Shown here: positions 42,167 through 52,355 of the stretch, one piece after another
Layout of the letters: each line of letters begins with the position of its first letter
Numbering within the stretch: the stretch's first letter is position 1
NCBI GenBank assembly: GCA_963705275.1
Contig: OY970063.1
Coordinates: 806,001 to 870,000, forward strand
DNA from: Fen-1135 sp963705275
Lineage (GTDB): Bacteria > Desulfobacterota > Syntrophia > Syntrophales > UBA2185
Direction: 5' to 3'
DNA: 64,000 bases
Notes under the pieces: model-generated
Seen by the model: only the letters and a program-made list of their open reading frames with translations
Told to the model about the DNA's origin: nothing
Databases searched by the model: none
Translations under genes and position numbers: made by a program

Positions 42167-43318
42167 TCAACCTTTCTCTCCCGCGCCTTTGGTGTGGGCT
42201 TGCCATTCCGTGAGGAAACGGTTCACATAGTCCCTCGGGTCTCGCGGAGGGGCCGTCTCCGTGCCCCTGCTGACCAGTGTGAGTGAGCCGGTCGGGCACT
42301 TGTAGGCACATACCCCGCAGCCGATGCAGCGGTCGGCTTCGAGCACGCTCGCCTTCCCTTTCTTGTTCTTCGCCTGTGGAGATTCCTGCAATGACAGCGC
42401 CTCCATCGGGCAGCGCTTCACGCAGAGACCGCAGGCCTTGCATGTCTCCGCCTTGACCGACACGATGAAATTGGATGCGTCCATGCTTTTCGCGTGTCTC
42501 AGGACGTGGAAGGATTCGAACCACATACAGCAGCACTTACAGCAGTTGCAGATCGTATCAACACCGGTGAGCCAATTAGAGATGCCATGAACAAGTCCCT
42601 CTTCGGCCGCTTGTTTCAGGATGTCTCTCGCTTCCTGTTTGGCAATCGCTCGTCCCAGGCCGTTCTCCACCATATAACGCGCCAGGGTTCCGAAGTGCAG
42701 ACAGTTCTCTGTGGAGTACTTACAGTCCGGCGATGCCGGGTCGAGGTTCTTTCGGTGCCGGCATGGACAAACCGCAACGCAGAACTCGCTCTGCTCTTCC
42801 AAGACCTTAGCGACATCTTCATAGGGAAGGATCTTCTTTCCCGCTTCCGCATCGAGGGACGTCTCTATAGGAATGGCACGGAGGCCCCTCGTTCGAACAC
42901 CTTCGTAAGGTTCAAAAAGCCCTGCGTGGAAATAGGCGTTCACCCTGGGAGCCAGTCGGCGGCTCTCTTCATCGATCCGGCCGGGCCAGAAGAAACTGCG
43001 AAGAAAAACCAGGAAGCCGTCATTCAAGCAGTAGAATAATTCCTCCCCTTTCTTCATCCGGAAAACAAGGCCCTTCCGCGCGAGGGCATCCAGCGAGCGC
43101 GACAGTTCGGCCGGAACCACCCCCTTCTGGGCCGCAAGTTCACGTACGTTCTTCGGCGAAAAGGGCATGCCTGTCAGCAGCGCCGCCTCCTCTTCGGAAT
43201 AACTCGACTTGATGGCAGGCAGAAGTTCTTCCGAGTCCGGCAGGCCATACCAGCACCTCTTCATCCAGGCGATGAAAGCTTCATAAGCGGTCTTATTCTC
43301 CATACCCTCCTCTTTCAT
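42167..43318 (-). CDS. 4Fe-4S ferredoxin-type protein with N-terminal helical domain
   Basis: 383 residues. The N-terminal 110 residues look like a winged-helix or ArsR-like module (AAQKGVVPAELSRSLDALARKG). A Cys-rich middle follows (AVCPCRHRKNL; DTICNCCKCCCMW), then two classical 4Fe-4S motifs (CKACGLCVKRCP and CIGCGVCAYKCP). Such proteins occur widely in anaerobes, possibly as redox-linked electron carriers. It is co-directional with the FAH gene and overlaps its stop by 4 bp. ATG at 43303 is an alternative start. Confidence 0.85.
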   Translation of the reverse strand: MKEEGMENKTAYEAFIAWMKRCWYGLPDSEELLPAIKSSYSEEEAALLTGMPFSPKNVRELAAQKGVVPAELSRSLDALARKGLVFRMKKGEELFYCLNDGFLVFLRSFFWPGRIDEESRRLAPRVNAYFHAGLFEPYEGVRTRGLRAIPIETSLDAEAGKKILPYEDVAKVLEEQSEFCVAVCPCRHRKNLDPASPDCKYSTENCLHFGTLARYMVENGLGRAIAKQEARDILKQAAEEGLVHGISNWLTGVDTICNCCKCCCMWFESFHVLRHAKSMDASNFIVSVKAETCKACGLCVKRCPMEALSLQESPQAKNKKGKASVLEADRCIGCGVCAYKCPTGSLTLVSRGTETAPPRDPRDYVNRFLTEWQAHTKGAGEKG

Positions 43319-44343
43319 ACGAGAGTAAATTTTAATTCACCGAGGTTTTCTATTACCGTGGTGAGCTTGTCGCCGGCCTTGAGCCACACCTGCTTGTCCG
43401 GCGGCTTGCCGAAGATTACTCCCTCCGGCGTACCGGTAAAGAAGATATCGCCCGGCTTCAGAGTGAAGTGTTGCGAGGCATAGCTGATAATGGTTTTCAC
43501 GTTGAAGATCATATCGCTTGTGTTGTTTGACTGGCGCCGCTCGCCGTTCACGTAGCACTCCAGCTTCAGTTTGTTAGGATCAGGAATCTGGTCTGCCGTT
43601 ACCAGGTACGGACCAATCGGGGCAAAGCCGTCGCTGGTCTTTCCAAGCAGAAATTGGCTGGTCTTGCGCTGGAGGTCTCGGGCGCTGAAATCGTTGCCTG
43701 TACAATAGCCGAACACATATGACAATGCGTCCTCCTCGCTCACCCGGTATGCCGTCTTTCCCATGACCACCACCAGTTCCACTTCGTGGTCAAATTTGGT
43801 GGCCACATGCGTCGGCAGTTTGATAACCCCATTGTGGCCGTTCAGCGCGTTGTTGCACTTGGTGAACAGCACGGGCGAAGTGGGAATAGGCGTGTTGGTC
43901 TCTATTGCGTGCTTCCGATAGTTAAAGCCCAGGCACAGGATTTTTTCCGGATTTGTCACGCAGGGGCCAAACTCGATCTTGCTTTCATCTAAGAATGCAC
44001 CTGGCGCCCTATCACTGCCGAGCGCTGCCTGCACCAGCGCGGTCAGCCCGCGGTCCCCACCCCGGATCACGTCGTCGATAGTCGTCGGTACTCTCTTCCT
44101 AAATGCCTTGGATGCAACCTTGACGTCGAGAACTCCTTTATGAGTCTTCACCCCGAGGCTGTATTCACCATTCTTGCTGATGGTAAGGAAGGTCATGCCC
44201 TTTGGCATCTCGCCCGGAGCTGCCTTCACTCCGGCCCCGAGGCCTGCGCCTGCATGAACATCGCTGCTTACCAATGTGCCCACTGTGCCTGCCACGATAG
44301 CTGCACCTGTGGTTTTTAAAAAATCTCTGCGGCTGGTTCTCAT
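43315..44343 (-). CDS. Tat-exported fumarylacetoacetate-hydrolase family protein
   Basis: 342 residues from ATG 44343 (AAGGAGTGAG upstream). Twin-arginine signal MRTSRRDFLKTTGAAIVAG ends in VHAGAG. The C-terminal 210 residues are an FAH fold with metal ligands in FDHEVELVVVMG, GYCTGNDFSARDLQ and FFTGTPEGVIFG. FAH proteins are normally cytoplasmic hydrolases/decarboxylases of C-C bonds, so a Tat signal is uncommon. Downstream gene is the 4Fe-4S protein. Substrate unknown. Confidence 0.9.
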   Translation of the reverse strand: MRTSRRDFLKTTGAAIVAGTVGTLVSSDVHAGAGLGAGVKAAPGEMPKGMTFLTISKNGEYSLGVKTHKGVLDVKVASKAFRKRVPTTIDDVIRGGDRGLTALVQAALGSDRAPGAFLDESKIEFGPCVTNPEKILCLGFNYRKHAIETNTPIPTSPVLFTKCNNALNGHNGVIKLPTHVATKFDHEVELVVVMGKTAYRVSEEDALSYVFGYCTGNDFSARDLQRKTSQFLLGKTSDGFAPIGPYLVTADQIPDPNKLKLECYVNGERRQSNNTSDMIFNVKTIISYASQHFTLKPGDIFFTGTPEGVIFGKPPDKQVWLKAGDKLTTVIENLGELKFTLV

Positions 44344-44499
44344 TAGCTCACTCCTTGATTGTGGGTTTTTCGTTTTAGTCTGGTACTGATTCCCTTGTGA
44401 CGTTACGAAGCATAGGAGAAAGGCCTCTTGCATGTCAAGACGATTTAACTGGCATGCAATCGCGTGATTTCAGACTAATTGAAAGGGCGGTCTTTCTTG

Positions 44500-45850
44500 T
44501 CAGTGAGGATGGCCTTCCGACATCAGCCTCGCGTGCACAAATGTAATATGCCCGCGGAGGGCGTAGAACTGATCCGCGAACGAGGCCGGCACCTTCATCT
44601 TGTGGACCTCTGCCTCAATGTTGTCGAGCTTCTCATGCATCTCTTTGCGCTTGTCGGGCGGAAGCTCCGTCAAGAGATCCCGCTCTATCTCCAGCATGGC
44701 ACGATACCATTTGAAGATTCGCGACCTGAAACGCCACCTGTATATGGCGGGTATGAGGCGCAGTCCCGGCAGCAGCACAATTATCATCGGAACCAAGACG
44801 ACAACAATGCGGTTCGCCAGACTGGCGAGCCAGAATGGGAGGTATCGATAGAAGAAGCTTTTCCCTGACTTATAAAAACGATATGCGTCATTGCTTATGC
44901 GTATCTCCTGCTCGATCGGCGCCGGGAATTCACCCTTGCGCCTGAAAAGCCCCGGTCCTGAGTGAACGTCTGTCGCAGCTTCAAGCAACAAATCAGAGAG
45001 GGCCGGGTGCAGATTTTCTCGCGCAATCAGCTCAACCGCCGGGGCAAGCAGAGAGACATCATGGGCAGGAGTGCCTTTTCCAAAGTCTATCGATCCCTTC
45101 GGGAGCGTGATCTTATTGAGGTATGCGATGCGGCGGGTGAAGGCATCGGCCTGAGTGAAGTCGAAGAGGCGGATGCCGTCAGAATGCAGAAGCTGGCGTA
45201 TGAGATCTACGGAGACGGATTCCCCCATCAAAAATACAGCGTCAACCTTGCCGCTCAGAATTGCCTTCGCGGCTTCGTCAGAGTCCATCTCCAGCAGTTT
45301 AGTGGGGCCTCCTGGTTCTATACCATTGGCCGCCAGCAGCACGAGAGAAAGAGTGTGCGATCCGCTTCCAACCTCGCCAACAGCTACGCGTTGGCCAGCC
45401 AGTTGAGAGAGACGCTCCATATGAGACCCGCCTCTGTAAAAAACAAAAATCGGTGCATAAGAAATACTGCCCAGCGACACAAGCTTGTCGGTGTTTGTGT
45501 CTTTCTTCACGCCCCCCTGCACAAATCCTACATCGACTTTCGTTGAAGAGTCAGCCAATCTCTTGAGATTTTCAACAGAACCCTCAGACTGGAAGTATCT
45601 TGAGAGTGACATGCTGACGCTGGAGTATCTTTGCATACTTTTCTGCGTATCTTTCGAACGTGCTGCCTTTGGGGCCACTCGTCATGATAATTGTGTTAGG
45701 AGGTGCAAGGTAGAAGAACAGAAAGACGCCGATGGCGATAACGGCAATTGTCAGTAGCGCCGCACTTAATATTGCTGCACGGCCGAGACCGAAGACCTCG
45801 GTGAACATAGACTGCAACTTGATGAACGCCCATTTCTTATCAATTTCCAT
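44500..45850 (-). pseudogene. TAXI-family TRAP solute receptor-like protein, one-base frameshift
   Basis: N-terminal frame (45850 to 45584) has one membrane helix (ILSAALLTIAVIAIGVFLFF) and TIIMTSGPKGSTFERYAEKY, the TAXI binding-protein opening. The second frame continues with EGSVENLKRLADSSTKVDVG and ends in a further membrane helix (NRIVVVLVPMIIVLLPGLRL) plus a coiled coil. Dropping one G near 45588 gives CTTCCATCTGAGGG and one 449-residue frame. The membrane-anchored receptor with C-terminal helix differs from soluble TAXI proteins. Inactive as written. Confidence 0.8.
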
Positions 45851-45996
45851 GGCTGATACCTCACACTATATTATTTCTTAACGATGATCGGCCTTCACGA
45901 AGCGCCGTCTCTTCTCAGATATAATTAGTTCTGTTAAACGTATAATGGTTAAAGGATAAGGGATGCGACACTCGTATGTCAAGAGGGTTTTGACAC

Positions 45997-46209
45997 TTAC
46001 ATAACGATTGCGGCCTGAAGGACTGTGGATTGAGTAGTACCGAGCGATGTCCTGCCTGATCCTCTTATAATCCTACCATTCTTGACACAAACCTTATCGC
46101 AGATTATCTTGGCTATTATCCCTCTGCAAAGTTCATAGGTGGTTAAGCAGCAACTCGTCACACGAAAGATAAAACCTGCCCCGGTGATCAAGCCAAGAAC
46201 TTTTTTCAT
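45997..46209 (-). CDS. Small hypothetical protein, 70 aa
   Basis: Starts MKKVLGLITGAGFIFRVTSC after AGGAGATAAGCGAT. The N-terminus resembles a short signal or membrane segment, and several cysteines follow (CCLTTYELCRG, IICDKVCVKNG). No family recognised; it may be a small exported protein. Good ribosome-binding site is the main support. Confidence 0.4.
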   Translation of the reverse strand: MKKVLGLITGAGFIFRVTSCCLTTYELCRGIIAKIICDKVCVKNGRIIRGSGRTSLGTTQSTVLQAAIVM

Positions 46210-46336
46210 ATCGCTTATCTCCTTTCCTCCGGCAGACAGGACCTTTTTGCACTATGCCTTGCGTTTATTTGTAGCTCTTGACTTAACTTTTTCAATCGGG
46301 ATAAAGTGGTCGCCGCTAACGGAGAGTTGAAACGCA

Positions 46337-47521
46337 ATGCATGAACCCCGCAAATTGTTGACATTTGAGTTCTTAGGCCTGTGTGTGGTCATCTTTCTTG
46401 CCTTCTGCAATGTTACCGTCTTCTACAATCTCTTTAATTACCTGGAGACACTCGGGATACCTGCCGATCTGCGCGGGCTGGTGATCGGCTCGTACTCACT
46501 CACCGCCATGCTGCTTTACCTGCTGGTGAGCCCCTTCCTCACCCCCGCCAACGCTACGCGCACCATGCTCGTGGGAATAGCGGTGGTGATCCTCTGCGGC
46601 ATAAGTTACCTCTTCGTCTATTCCTTCTGGGGATTGCTGGGGCTGCGCATTATCAACGGCTTTGGACAGTTCCTCATGAGCGCGGGGGCAATGACGCTTT
46701 TCGTATCCGTCATCCCGAAGGAAAGAAGCGGGCAAGCCTTTGCCATTTATTCCGTGGCCATCCTTTTGCCTTTTGCGGCAGTGCCCGGGGTGATGGATGC
46801 CTTGGTTATCTTTATACCCACTCCTCCGCACGGTTATGCAGGCGCAACGGTAACGCTGATTCCGGCGGTATGGATTGTCTTGCATATTCGCCGACGCCGC
46901 CTGGAACAGTCAGTCATAGTGGAGAAAAAACATCTTCCCACCTGGTCTGACATTCGTGCCAATATAACGCGTCTACCGGTCGCACTGCTACTTCTGCTGA
47001 CCACAGTTTACATAATCAACTGGAGCAGCATGTTCTTTTTGATCAAGGGATTTGCAGACCAACAGGGAGTCAGTAATGTGGGGGCTTTCTTTGCAGTACA
47101 GACAGGACTGATGATTGTGTTTCGCCTCTTGGGAGGGCGGCTCTTCGACGTCTTTGATAAAGCCCGGATAGTGGTGGCCACGTTTATTGTCATCGCCATC
47201 GGTCATGTGGCATTGGACAACCTGCCGGGAGCGTGGGCAATATCACTGGTGGCGATAATATTTGGGGTTGGCATGGGCATGGGGCAGCCCACCTTCTATG
47301 GTTTGATGTTTGACGTTTCACCTCCTCGCTTCCGCCCCTTGAATGCAAACTTGATTCTATTTGCAACACAGGCGGGTTTTTTTCTCGGTCCTGTATTAGG
47401 CGGCGCACTCGTCGCCCGATGGGGCTATCACGGTTACTTTATGTTCAGTATAGGACTGGCGCTGGCGGCTGCATCCGTCGGCATCCTCCTGGCTGGGAAG
47501 CGTCAAGCATATCCGGCTTGA
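46337..47521 (+). CDS. MFS transporter
   Basis: 394 residues with about 12 hydrophobic helices, a central cytoplasmic loop (HIRRRRLEQSVIVEKKHL) and the family's loop 2-3-like acidic/basic pattern weakly kept. A GxxxGxGxGxxxP-like stretch GVGMGMGQPTFYG is in the second half. Substrate unpredictable. Standalone between the small ORF at 45997 and the LOG gene. Confidence 0.85.
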   Translation: MHEPRKLLTFEFLGLCVVIFLAFCNVTVFYNLFNYLETLGIPADLRGLVIGSYSLTAMLLYLLVSPFLTPANATRTMLVGIAVVILCGISYLFVYSFWGLLGLRIINGFGQFLMSAGAMTLFVSVIPKERSGQAFAIYSVAILLPFAAVPGVMDALVIFIPTPPHGYAGATVTLIPAVWIVLHIRRRRLEQSVIVEKKHLPTWSDIRANITRLPVALLLLLTTVYIINWSSMFFLIKGFADQQGVSNVGAFFAVQTGLMIVFRLLGGRLFDVFDKARIVVATFIVIAIGHVALDNLPGAWAISLVAIIFGVGMGMGQPTFYGLMFDVSPPRFRPLNANLILFATQAGFFLGPVLGGALVARWGYHGYFMFSIGLALAAASVGILLAGKRQAYPA

Positions 47522-47641
47522 GACATACGCCTCTATCCTGTTCCGGGGAATAATCCTTCTTCCTTCTCGACAAAAAATCAAAGCTGGCTTACTATTTATA
47601 ATAATTACCTCAGCAGCAACCGACAGGAGCGGAGAAGAACC

Positions 47642-48673
47642 ATGAAAATCAATTTCGGCAAGAATAAAGGCCCCATAGACAAGATCATCGAGCAATTGAT
47701 GGAGACCGCCGGCGGCATCCGGAGGCCGGAATACATCCGCGAGATGATCATCGCCTCACTCAAAGCCGGGCAGGAGGACGACGAGAGCGCAGACCTCAAG
47801 CTCATGAACACAACGCTCAAGGAGATGCGTTTCACTTCCAAGGTTTTCGGCCCCTATCGAAACGTGCGCAAGGTCACGGTCTTCGGCTCGGCGCGCACGG
47901 AGCCGGGTGATCCGTTATACGAGCTGGCAAGACAGTTCGGGAAAAAGCTCACTGATGCAGGATATATGATCATCACCGGCGGGGGAGGAGGCATCATGCA
48001 GGCCGCCAATGAGGGGGCCGGCTCCGAGCATTCCTTTGGTGTGAACATCCGCCTGCCGTTCGAGGAGAGACCGAATATCGTGGTCGAAGGCAACCCGCGG
48101 CAGATCACTTACAAGTATTTTTTCAACCGCAAAGTCGCCTTCCTTAAAGAGGCCGACGCCGTGGCGCTCTTCCCCGGCGGTTTCGGGACGCTCGACGAGG
48201 CAATGGAAACGCTGACCCTGGTGCAAACCGGCAAGCGCAATCCCATGCCGCTCGTGCTCGTGGACGATCCCGATTGCTCCTATTGGATACACCTGATCAA
48301 GCTCCTCGAAGAAGAGCTTCTGGCTCGCGGCTATATCTGCCGGTCAGACTTTGCACTCTTCGAACGGGTATGCTCCGTGGATGAAGCGGTGGAGAAGATC
48401 AAGCATTTCTATCGCCGCTATCACAGCATGCGGTATGTGCATGGCCAGCTCGTGATTCGGCTCACCTCTCAGCTAAGCTCCAACGACGTGCTGGAACTCA
48501 GAGAACGGTTCCATGACATCATTCTGCCCGAAGGCAATATTGCGGCATCAGGAGCTTTGGAAGCTGAAATGGATGACGCGGATATTATTCATCTGCCGCG
48601 GCTTGTGATAGATTTCAACCGCAAAGACTTCGGCAGGCTCCGGAGTCTTATCGACGCGATCAATGATTTTTAG
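47642..48673 (+). CDS. LOG family protein (TIGR00730-like), possible nucleotide phosphoribohydrolase
   Basis: 343 residues with the LOG core: TVFGSARTEPGDPLYELA, MIITGGGGGIMQAANEGAG and ALFPGGFGTLDEAMETLTL, including the PGGxGTxxE catalytic motif. An extra C-terminal domain of about 120 residues distinguishes this long subfamily from cytokinin-activating LOG proteins. Often annotated lysine decarboxylase by mistake. Role is likely nucleotide 5'-monophosphate hydrolysis. Confidence 0.9.
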   Translation: MKINFGKNKGPIDKIIEQLMETAGGIRRPEYIREMIIASLKAGQEDDESADLKLMNTTLKEMRFTSKVFGPYRNVRKVTVFGSARTEPGDPLYELARQFGKKLTDAGYMIITGGGGGIMQAANEGAGSEHSFGVNIRLPFEERPNIVVEGNPRQITYKYFFNRKVAFLKEADAVALFPGGFGTLDEAMETLTLVQTGKRNPMPLVLVDDPDCSYWIHLIKLLEEELLARGYICRSDFALFERVCSVDEAVEKIKHFYRRYHSMRYVHGQLVIRLTSQLSSNDVLELRERFHDIILPEGNIAASGALEAEMDDADIIHLPRLVIDFNRKDFGRLRSLIDAINDF

Positions 48674-48820
48674 CCCATGAGGAAGATGATAGCCATGCTT
48701 CCATAATGGAGGGACTTCGGTATCCCGCTTTATACACTCTATTTCTTGTGAAGATTAAAGATTTGACCCTCAATATATTCAAATATATATAATTAGAATA
48801 AGCTATATGCTTGTCACGGA

Positions 48821-50263
48821 GTGAAAGCCATGAGGGCAGAAAGAAAGAAAGGTCTGATAATTGCAGGCGGTATTGTTTTCCTGATCGTAATAGCTGCGAT
48901 TGTGGCTGTCCTACTGTTCGATATCAATTCTTACAAGTCACAGATCGAAATCGCCGCCTCCGAGGCGACCGGCCTGGATGTCACGATTAAGGGGGAAATG
49001 GGGCTCGCTTTATTTCCCTTTGGCATATCGGCAAAAGATATCCGCGTCGCCAACAAGGAGAGCGAAATCCTGTCCCTTGAAAGTCTAAAGCTGCGGGCGG
49101 AGTTCATTCCCCTGCTGAAGAGGCAACTTAAAGTCACCACTTGCGAGCTTGTCAAGCCGGCCATCACGATCGTGAAGGACGCAGAGGGGAAATACAATTT
49201 TGAAAGTAATAAAAAAATATCGACGATAGGGTGGCCGGGAACAGCTTCCGGTCTGAATGAGCTCAAACTGTCCAAAGGGGCGCTTGTCTATCTTAACAAG
49301 AGAACCGGTGAAAAGACGGAGTTGAAAGAATTCAATGTGGCTACCAGGGATCTCTCCATGGCGGGTACCTCGGGGGGCATTATTAAGAATATCTCATTCA
49401 CGGGAAGCTTCGACTGCAAGGAGTTACTGCAAAAGGATCTCACGATCGAGAACCTCAAGGGTCCCGTGAAGGCGGATAAGGGGGTGTTCTCTCTCAAACC
49501 ACTTACCATGGACATCTTCGGCGGGAAGGGCGACGGAGATTTCACGGCAGACGAGTCGTCAGCCGACCCTGTCTATACAGTCAATCTGACGGTATCGAAG
49601 CTGGACTTCGAAAAACTTGAGAAGTTCTTCGGCACAAGGAAGGTGATCGGCGGGAAGGGTGATCTTTCTGCCTCTTTGACGGTAAAAGAAGAGGGACGAC
49701 GCAAGCTGATGAGCAGCCTTGACGGTACTTTCTCTCTCCGGGGCGACAATCTCGTCGCCTATACTATCGACCTCGACAAGTTCCTCTCCGCATATAAGAC
49801 AACCCGGCAGTTCCACCTCATCGACATCGCCGCTTACTTCGTCGCCGGCCCTCTCGGTAGCGCTGCATTCACGGGGTACCGTTATGGAAACCTTTACTAC
49901 CAGACCCAGGAAGGGCGTGGCACCATCACGCGGTTTATTTCCAAATGGACGATAAAGAAAGGTCAAGCCGATGCTACTGACTGCGCCCTCGCGACGCACC
50001 ATAATCGAGTTGCTCTTAAAGGCAGACTCGATCTTGTCAGAGAGCGATATGACAACGTTACGGTGGCGATTCTCGATGACCAGGGATGCGCCATAATTAC
50101 GCAAACCATCAACGGTACCTTGAGTAGCCCCCAAAGCGGAACGGTGAACGCGATCGACTCCCTTACCGCCCCAATCTTTGATCTTTACAGGAAGGCAAAA
50201 CGCTTCGTTCAAACGGACAAGTGTGAGGTCTTCTATCACGGTTCCGTGCAGCAACCCCACTGA
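48821..50263 (+). CDS. AsmA-family envelope protein
   Basis: 480 residues. An N-terminal membrane helix (LIIAGGIVFLIVIAAIVAVL) is followed by the AsmA N-terminal domain (DINSYKSQIEIAASEATGLD, GISAKDIRVANKE) and repeated beta-rich segments to a C-terminal AsmA-like domain (FSLRGDNLVAYTIDLDKFL; AFTGYRYGNLYYQT). AsmA-like proteins are inner-membrane-anchored bridges implicated in phospholipid transport to the outer membrane. Standalone gene. Confidence 0.88.
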   Translation: MKAMRAERKKGLIIAGGIVFLIVIAAIVAVLLFDINSYKSQIEIAASEATGLDVTIKGEMGLALFPFGISAKDIRVANKESEILSLESLKLRAEFIPLLKRQLKVTTCELVKPAITIVKDAEGKYNFESNKKISTIGWPGTASGLNELKLSKGALVYLNKRTGEKTELKEFNVATRDLSMAGTSGGIIKNISFTGSFDCKELLQKDLTIENLKGPVKADKGVFSLKPLTMDIFGGKGDGDFTADESSADPVYTVNLTVSKLDFEKLEKFFGTRKVIGGKGDLSASLTVKEEGRRKLMSSLDGTFSLRGDNLVAYTIDLDKFLSAYKTTRQFHLIDIAAYFVAGPLGSAAFTGYRYGNLYYQTQEGRGTITRFISKWTIKKGQADATDCALATHHNRVALKGRLDLVRERYDNVTVAILDDQGCAIITQTINGTLSSPQSGTVNAIDSLTAPIFDLYRKAKRFVQTDKCEVFYHGSVQQPH

Positions 50264-50634
50264 CCGGCATACGGGGCAATAAATATATGCCCCCAAGACC
50301 TTTAATTATCTTTGGTGTCCCCCGAATCACAAAAGGCGGATTTATGAAGATTGCCAAACCGACAGAAATGCTGACTACACCTTGTGTTCTTATGGCTTAA
50401 TGAATGTTATAAACTACCGAGAAGCCAGAGTAAAACGGGAGGAGAGAATCTGTATTTCACCTAATGCCAAGGAGCATGGTTTGTAGAGTAGATCCTCTTC
50501 CCACAGCTTTGTTCAATAACTCGTACGGTATCATAAACCTTCTCAAATGGGAATGAGTTTGCACTTGAAAGGTTGATTCGAACGAAGCTATTTTACTAGA
50601 GGCTAGATTAATAAGTTAAGAGAGGTGTTTTATT
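50264..50634. other. Intergenic region upstream of IS110 transposase
   Basis: 371 bp without a supportable gene. It must contain the left end of the IS110 element, which lacks clear terminal inverted repeats, so the boundary cannot be fixed by eye. Confidence 0.4.
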
Positions 50635-51603
50635 ATGTCAGTATCGATTCTTGGCATAGATGTCTCGAAACAGAAGTTTGATGTTGCGCTTCTTGTAGAT
50701 GAGAAGACAAGACATAAGACCTGCAAGAACTCGGAGGAAGGTTTTGAGACACTGATGCTCTGGCTTGAGAAACAGGGAATTAAGAAGGTCCATGCCTGTA
50801 TGGAAGCGACTGGCAACTATGGAGAGGACTTGGCGATCTATCTTCATGAAGCCGGCCACATTGTCAGCATTGTAAATCCCGCCCGCATCAAGGGGTTTGC
50901 CCAGAGCGAACTGATTCGCACCAAGACAGATAAGATTGATGCAGGAATCATTGCCCGGTTCTGCCTGGCTATGAATCCTGATCCCTGGATTCCGCCTCCA
51001 CCGGAGATCAGATCCTTAAGAGCTTTGGTCAGACGTGTTGATAGCCTGATCGATATGCGAAGCCAGGAGAAGAATCGGATCAGCACGGCGCATGAATCTG
51101 TCATTTCTTTGATCAAAGAACATATAGCTTATCTGGATCAGGAAATTGAAAAGATCAGGCGACAGATTACCGATCTGATAGGACAAAATCCACATCTCAA
51201 ACGGAGGAAGGAATTGCTGGACGCCATTCCCGGTATTGGTAAGGCAACCATTCCTCACATCCTGGCAGAATTAGACGACCTGGAAAAATTCAATCATGTT
51301 CGTCAGATGGTAGCATTCATCGGGCTCGCGCCGAAGGAAACACTCTCGGGATCATCTATCAAAGGCAAACCTAGATTATGCAAAATCGGACATGCAAGGC
51401 TCAGAAAGGCCCTGTATATGCCGGCGTTGGTGTCAATCCAATGCAATCCTGTTATGATCACTTTTTATAATCGTCTAAAAGAAAAAGGAAAGAATGGGAA
51501 AGTCATCGTCTGTGCGATTATGAGAAAACTGGTTCACGTTATCTTTGGAGTCCTGAAATCCGGGAAGAAGTATGATCCAAATTATAAGCCAGCTTCCGCT
51601 TGA
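50635..51603 (+). CDS. IS110-family transposase
   Basis: 322 residues. N-terminal DEDD RuvC-like catalytic domain: LGIDVSKQKFDVAL (Asp), CMEATGNYGEDLA (Glu), RTKTDKIDAGIIARF (Asp, Asp). C-terminal Transposase_20 domain with LLDAIPGIGKATIPHI and the conserved serine region LSGSSIKGKPRL. IS110 elements use a structured non-coding bridge RNA encoded near the transposase, so the roughly 200-370 bp flanks are where it would lie. Intact frame with GAGAGGTG ribosome-binding site. Confidence 0.95.
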   Translation: MSVSILGIDVSKQKFDVALLVDEKTRHKTCKNSEEGFETLMLWLEKQGIKKVHACMEATGNYGEDLAIYLHEAGHIVSIVNPARIKGFAQSELIRTKTDKIDAGIIARFCLAMNPDPWIPPPPEIRSLRALVRRVDSLIDMRSQEKNRISTAHESVISLIKEHIAYLDQEIEKIRRQITDLIGQNPHLKRRKELLDAIPGIGKATIPHILAELDDLEKFNHVRQMVAFIGLAPKETLSGSSIKGKPRLCKIGHARLRKALYMPALVSIQCNPVMITFYNRLKEKGKNGKVIVCAIMRKLVHVIFGVLKSGKKYDPNYKPASA

Positions 51604-51803
51604 CAAGAACGGTATCTACAAGTCACCAAGTATGGATCCTGTCGAACATGAGGATTACTGATAGTAATGTTTGTTACTGCTCTTCCACACCCTTCTTGCA
51701 GCAAATCAGTTATTTCGAAGTTGCAAATCAGGTATTCCCTTATGGTGCGTCTATGAATATTCTTGAATAATATAAAGTAAAATTAGAGAAAGGAGTAAGG
51801 ATT

Positions 51804-52355
51804 ATGAAAAAGAGCTATATCGTTATCCGTTTTATTGTTATCCTCATGATGATCGCCGCCTTTGTGGCCTGCGCATCGACACCGAAAAAGGAAGGTACCG
51901 GCGAATATATCAGTGATTCCGTCATCACGGTCAAGATAAAAACTAAGCTCGCAACCGATGATTTTCTCAAGTCATTTGAGATCGGCGTAGAATCCCGCAA
52001 AGGCATCGTTCAGCTGAGCGGCTTTGTTGATTCTCAAGACGCTGTCGATAAAGCGGGCAAAATCGCAAGTGGCGTCGAAGGGGTCAAATCCGTAAAAAAC
52101 GACCTGATCGTGTCGGTACCCAAGACAGAGAGCGCCAGCAAGTACTTCGATGATTCGGTCATTACGACCAAGGTCAAGGCGCGTCTCGCCCAGGACAATG
52201 CCCTCAAGGCATTTGAGATCAATGTCAAGACCTACAATGGCGTCGTGCAACTGCGCGGCTTCGTTGATTCTCAAGATGCTGTCGATAAAGCGGGCAAAAT
52301 CGCAAGCGGGGCCGAGGGGGTCAAATCCGTCAAAAATGATCTCATCGTGAAATAG
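51804..52355 (+). CDS. Lipoprotein with two BON domains
   Basis: 183 residues. Lipobox in ILMMIAAFVACASTPK, then two BON domains with near-identical C-terminal halves: GFVDSQDAVDKAGKIASG, then EGVKSVKNDLIV. The match extends to DNA (52020-52113 versus 52257-52350, only a few differences), so the second half was duplicated or gene-converted recently. BON domains bind phospholipid or stabilise outer-membrane structures under osmotic stress. GGAG ribosome-binding site 8 nt upstream. Confidence 0.92.
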   Translation: MKKSYIVIRFIVILMMIAAFVACASTPKKEGTGEYISDSVITVKIKTKLATDDFLKSFEIGVESRKGIVQLSGFVDSQDAVDKAGKIASGVEGVKSVKNDLIVSVPKTESASKYFDDSVITTKVKARLAQDNALKAFEINVKTYNGVVQLRGFVDSQDAVDKAGKIASGAEGVKSVKNDLIVK

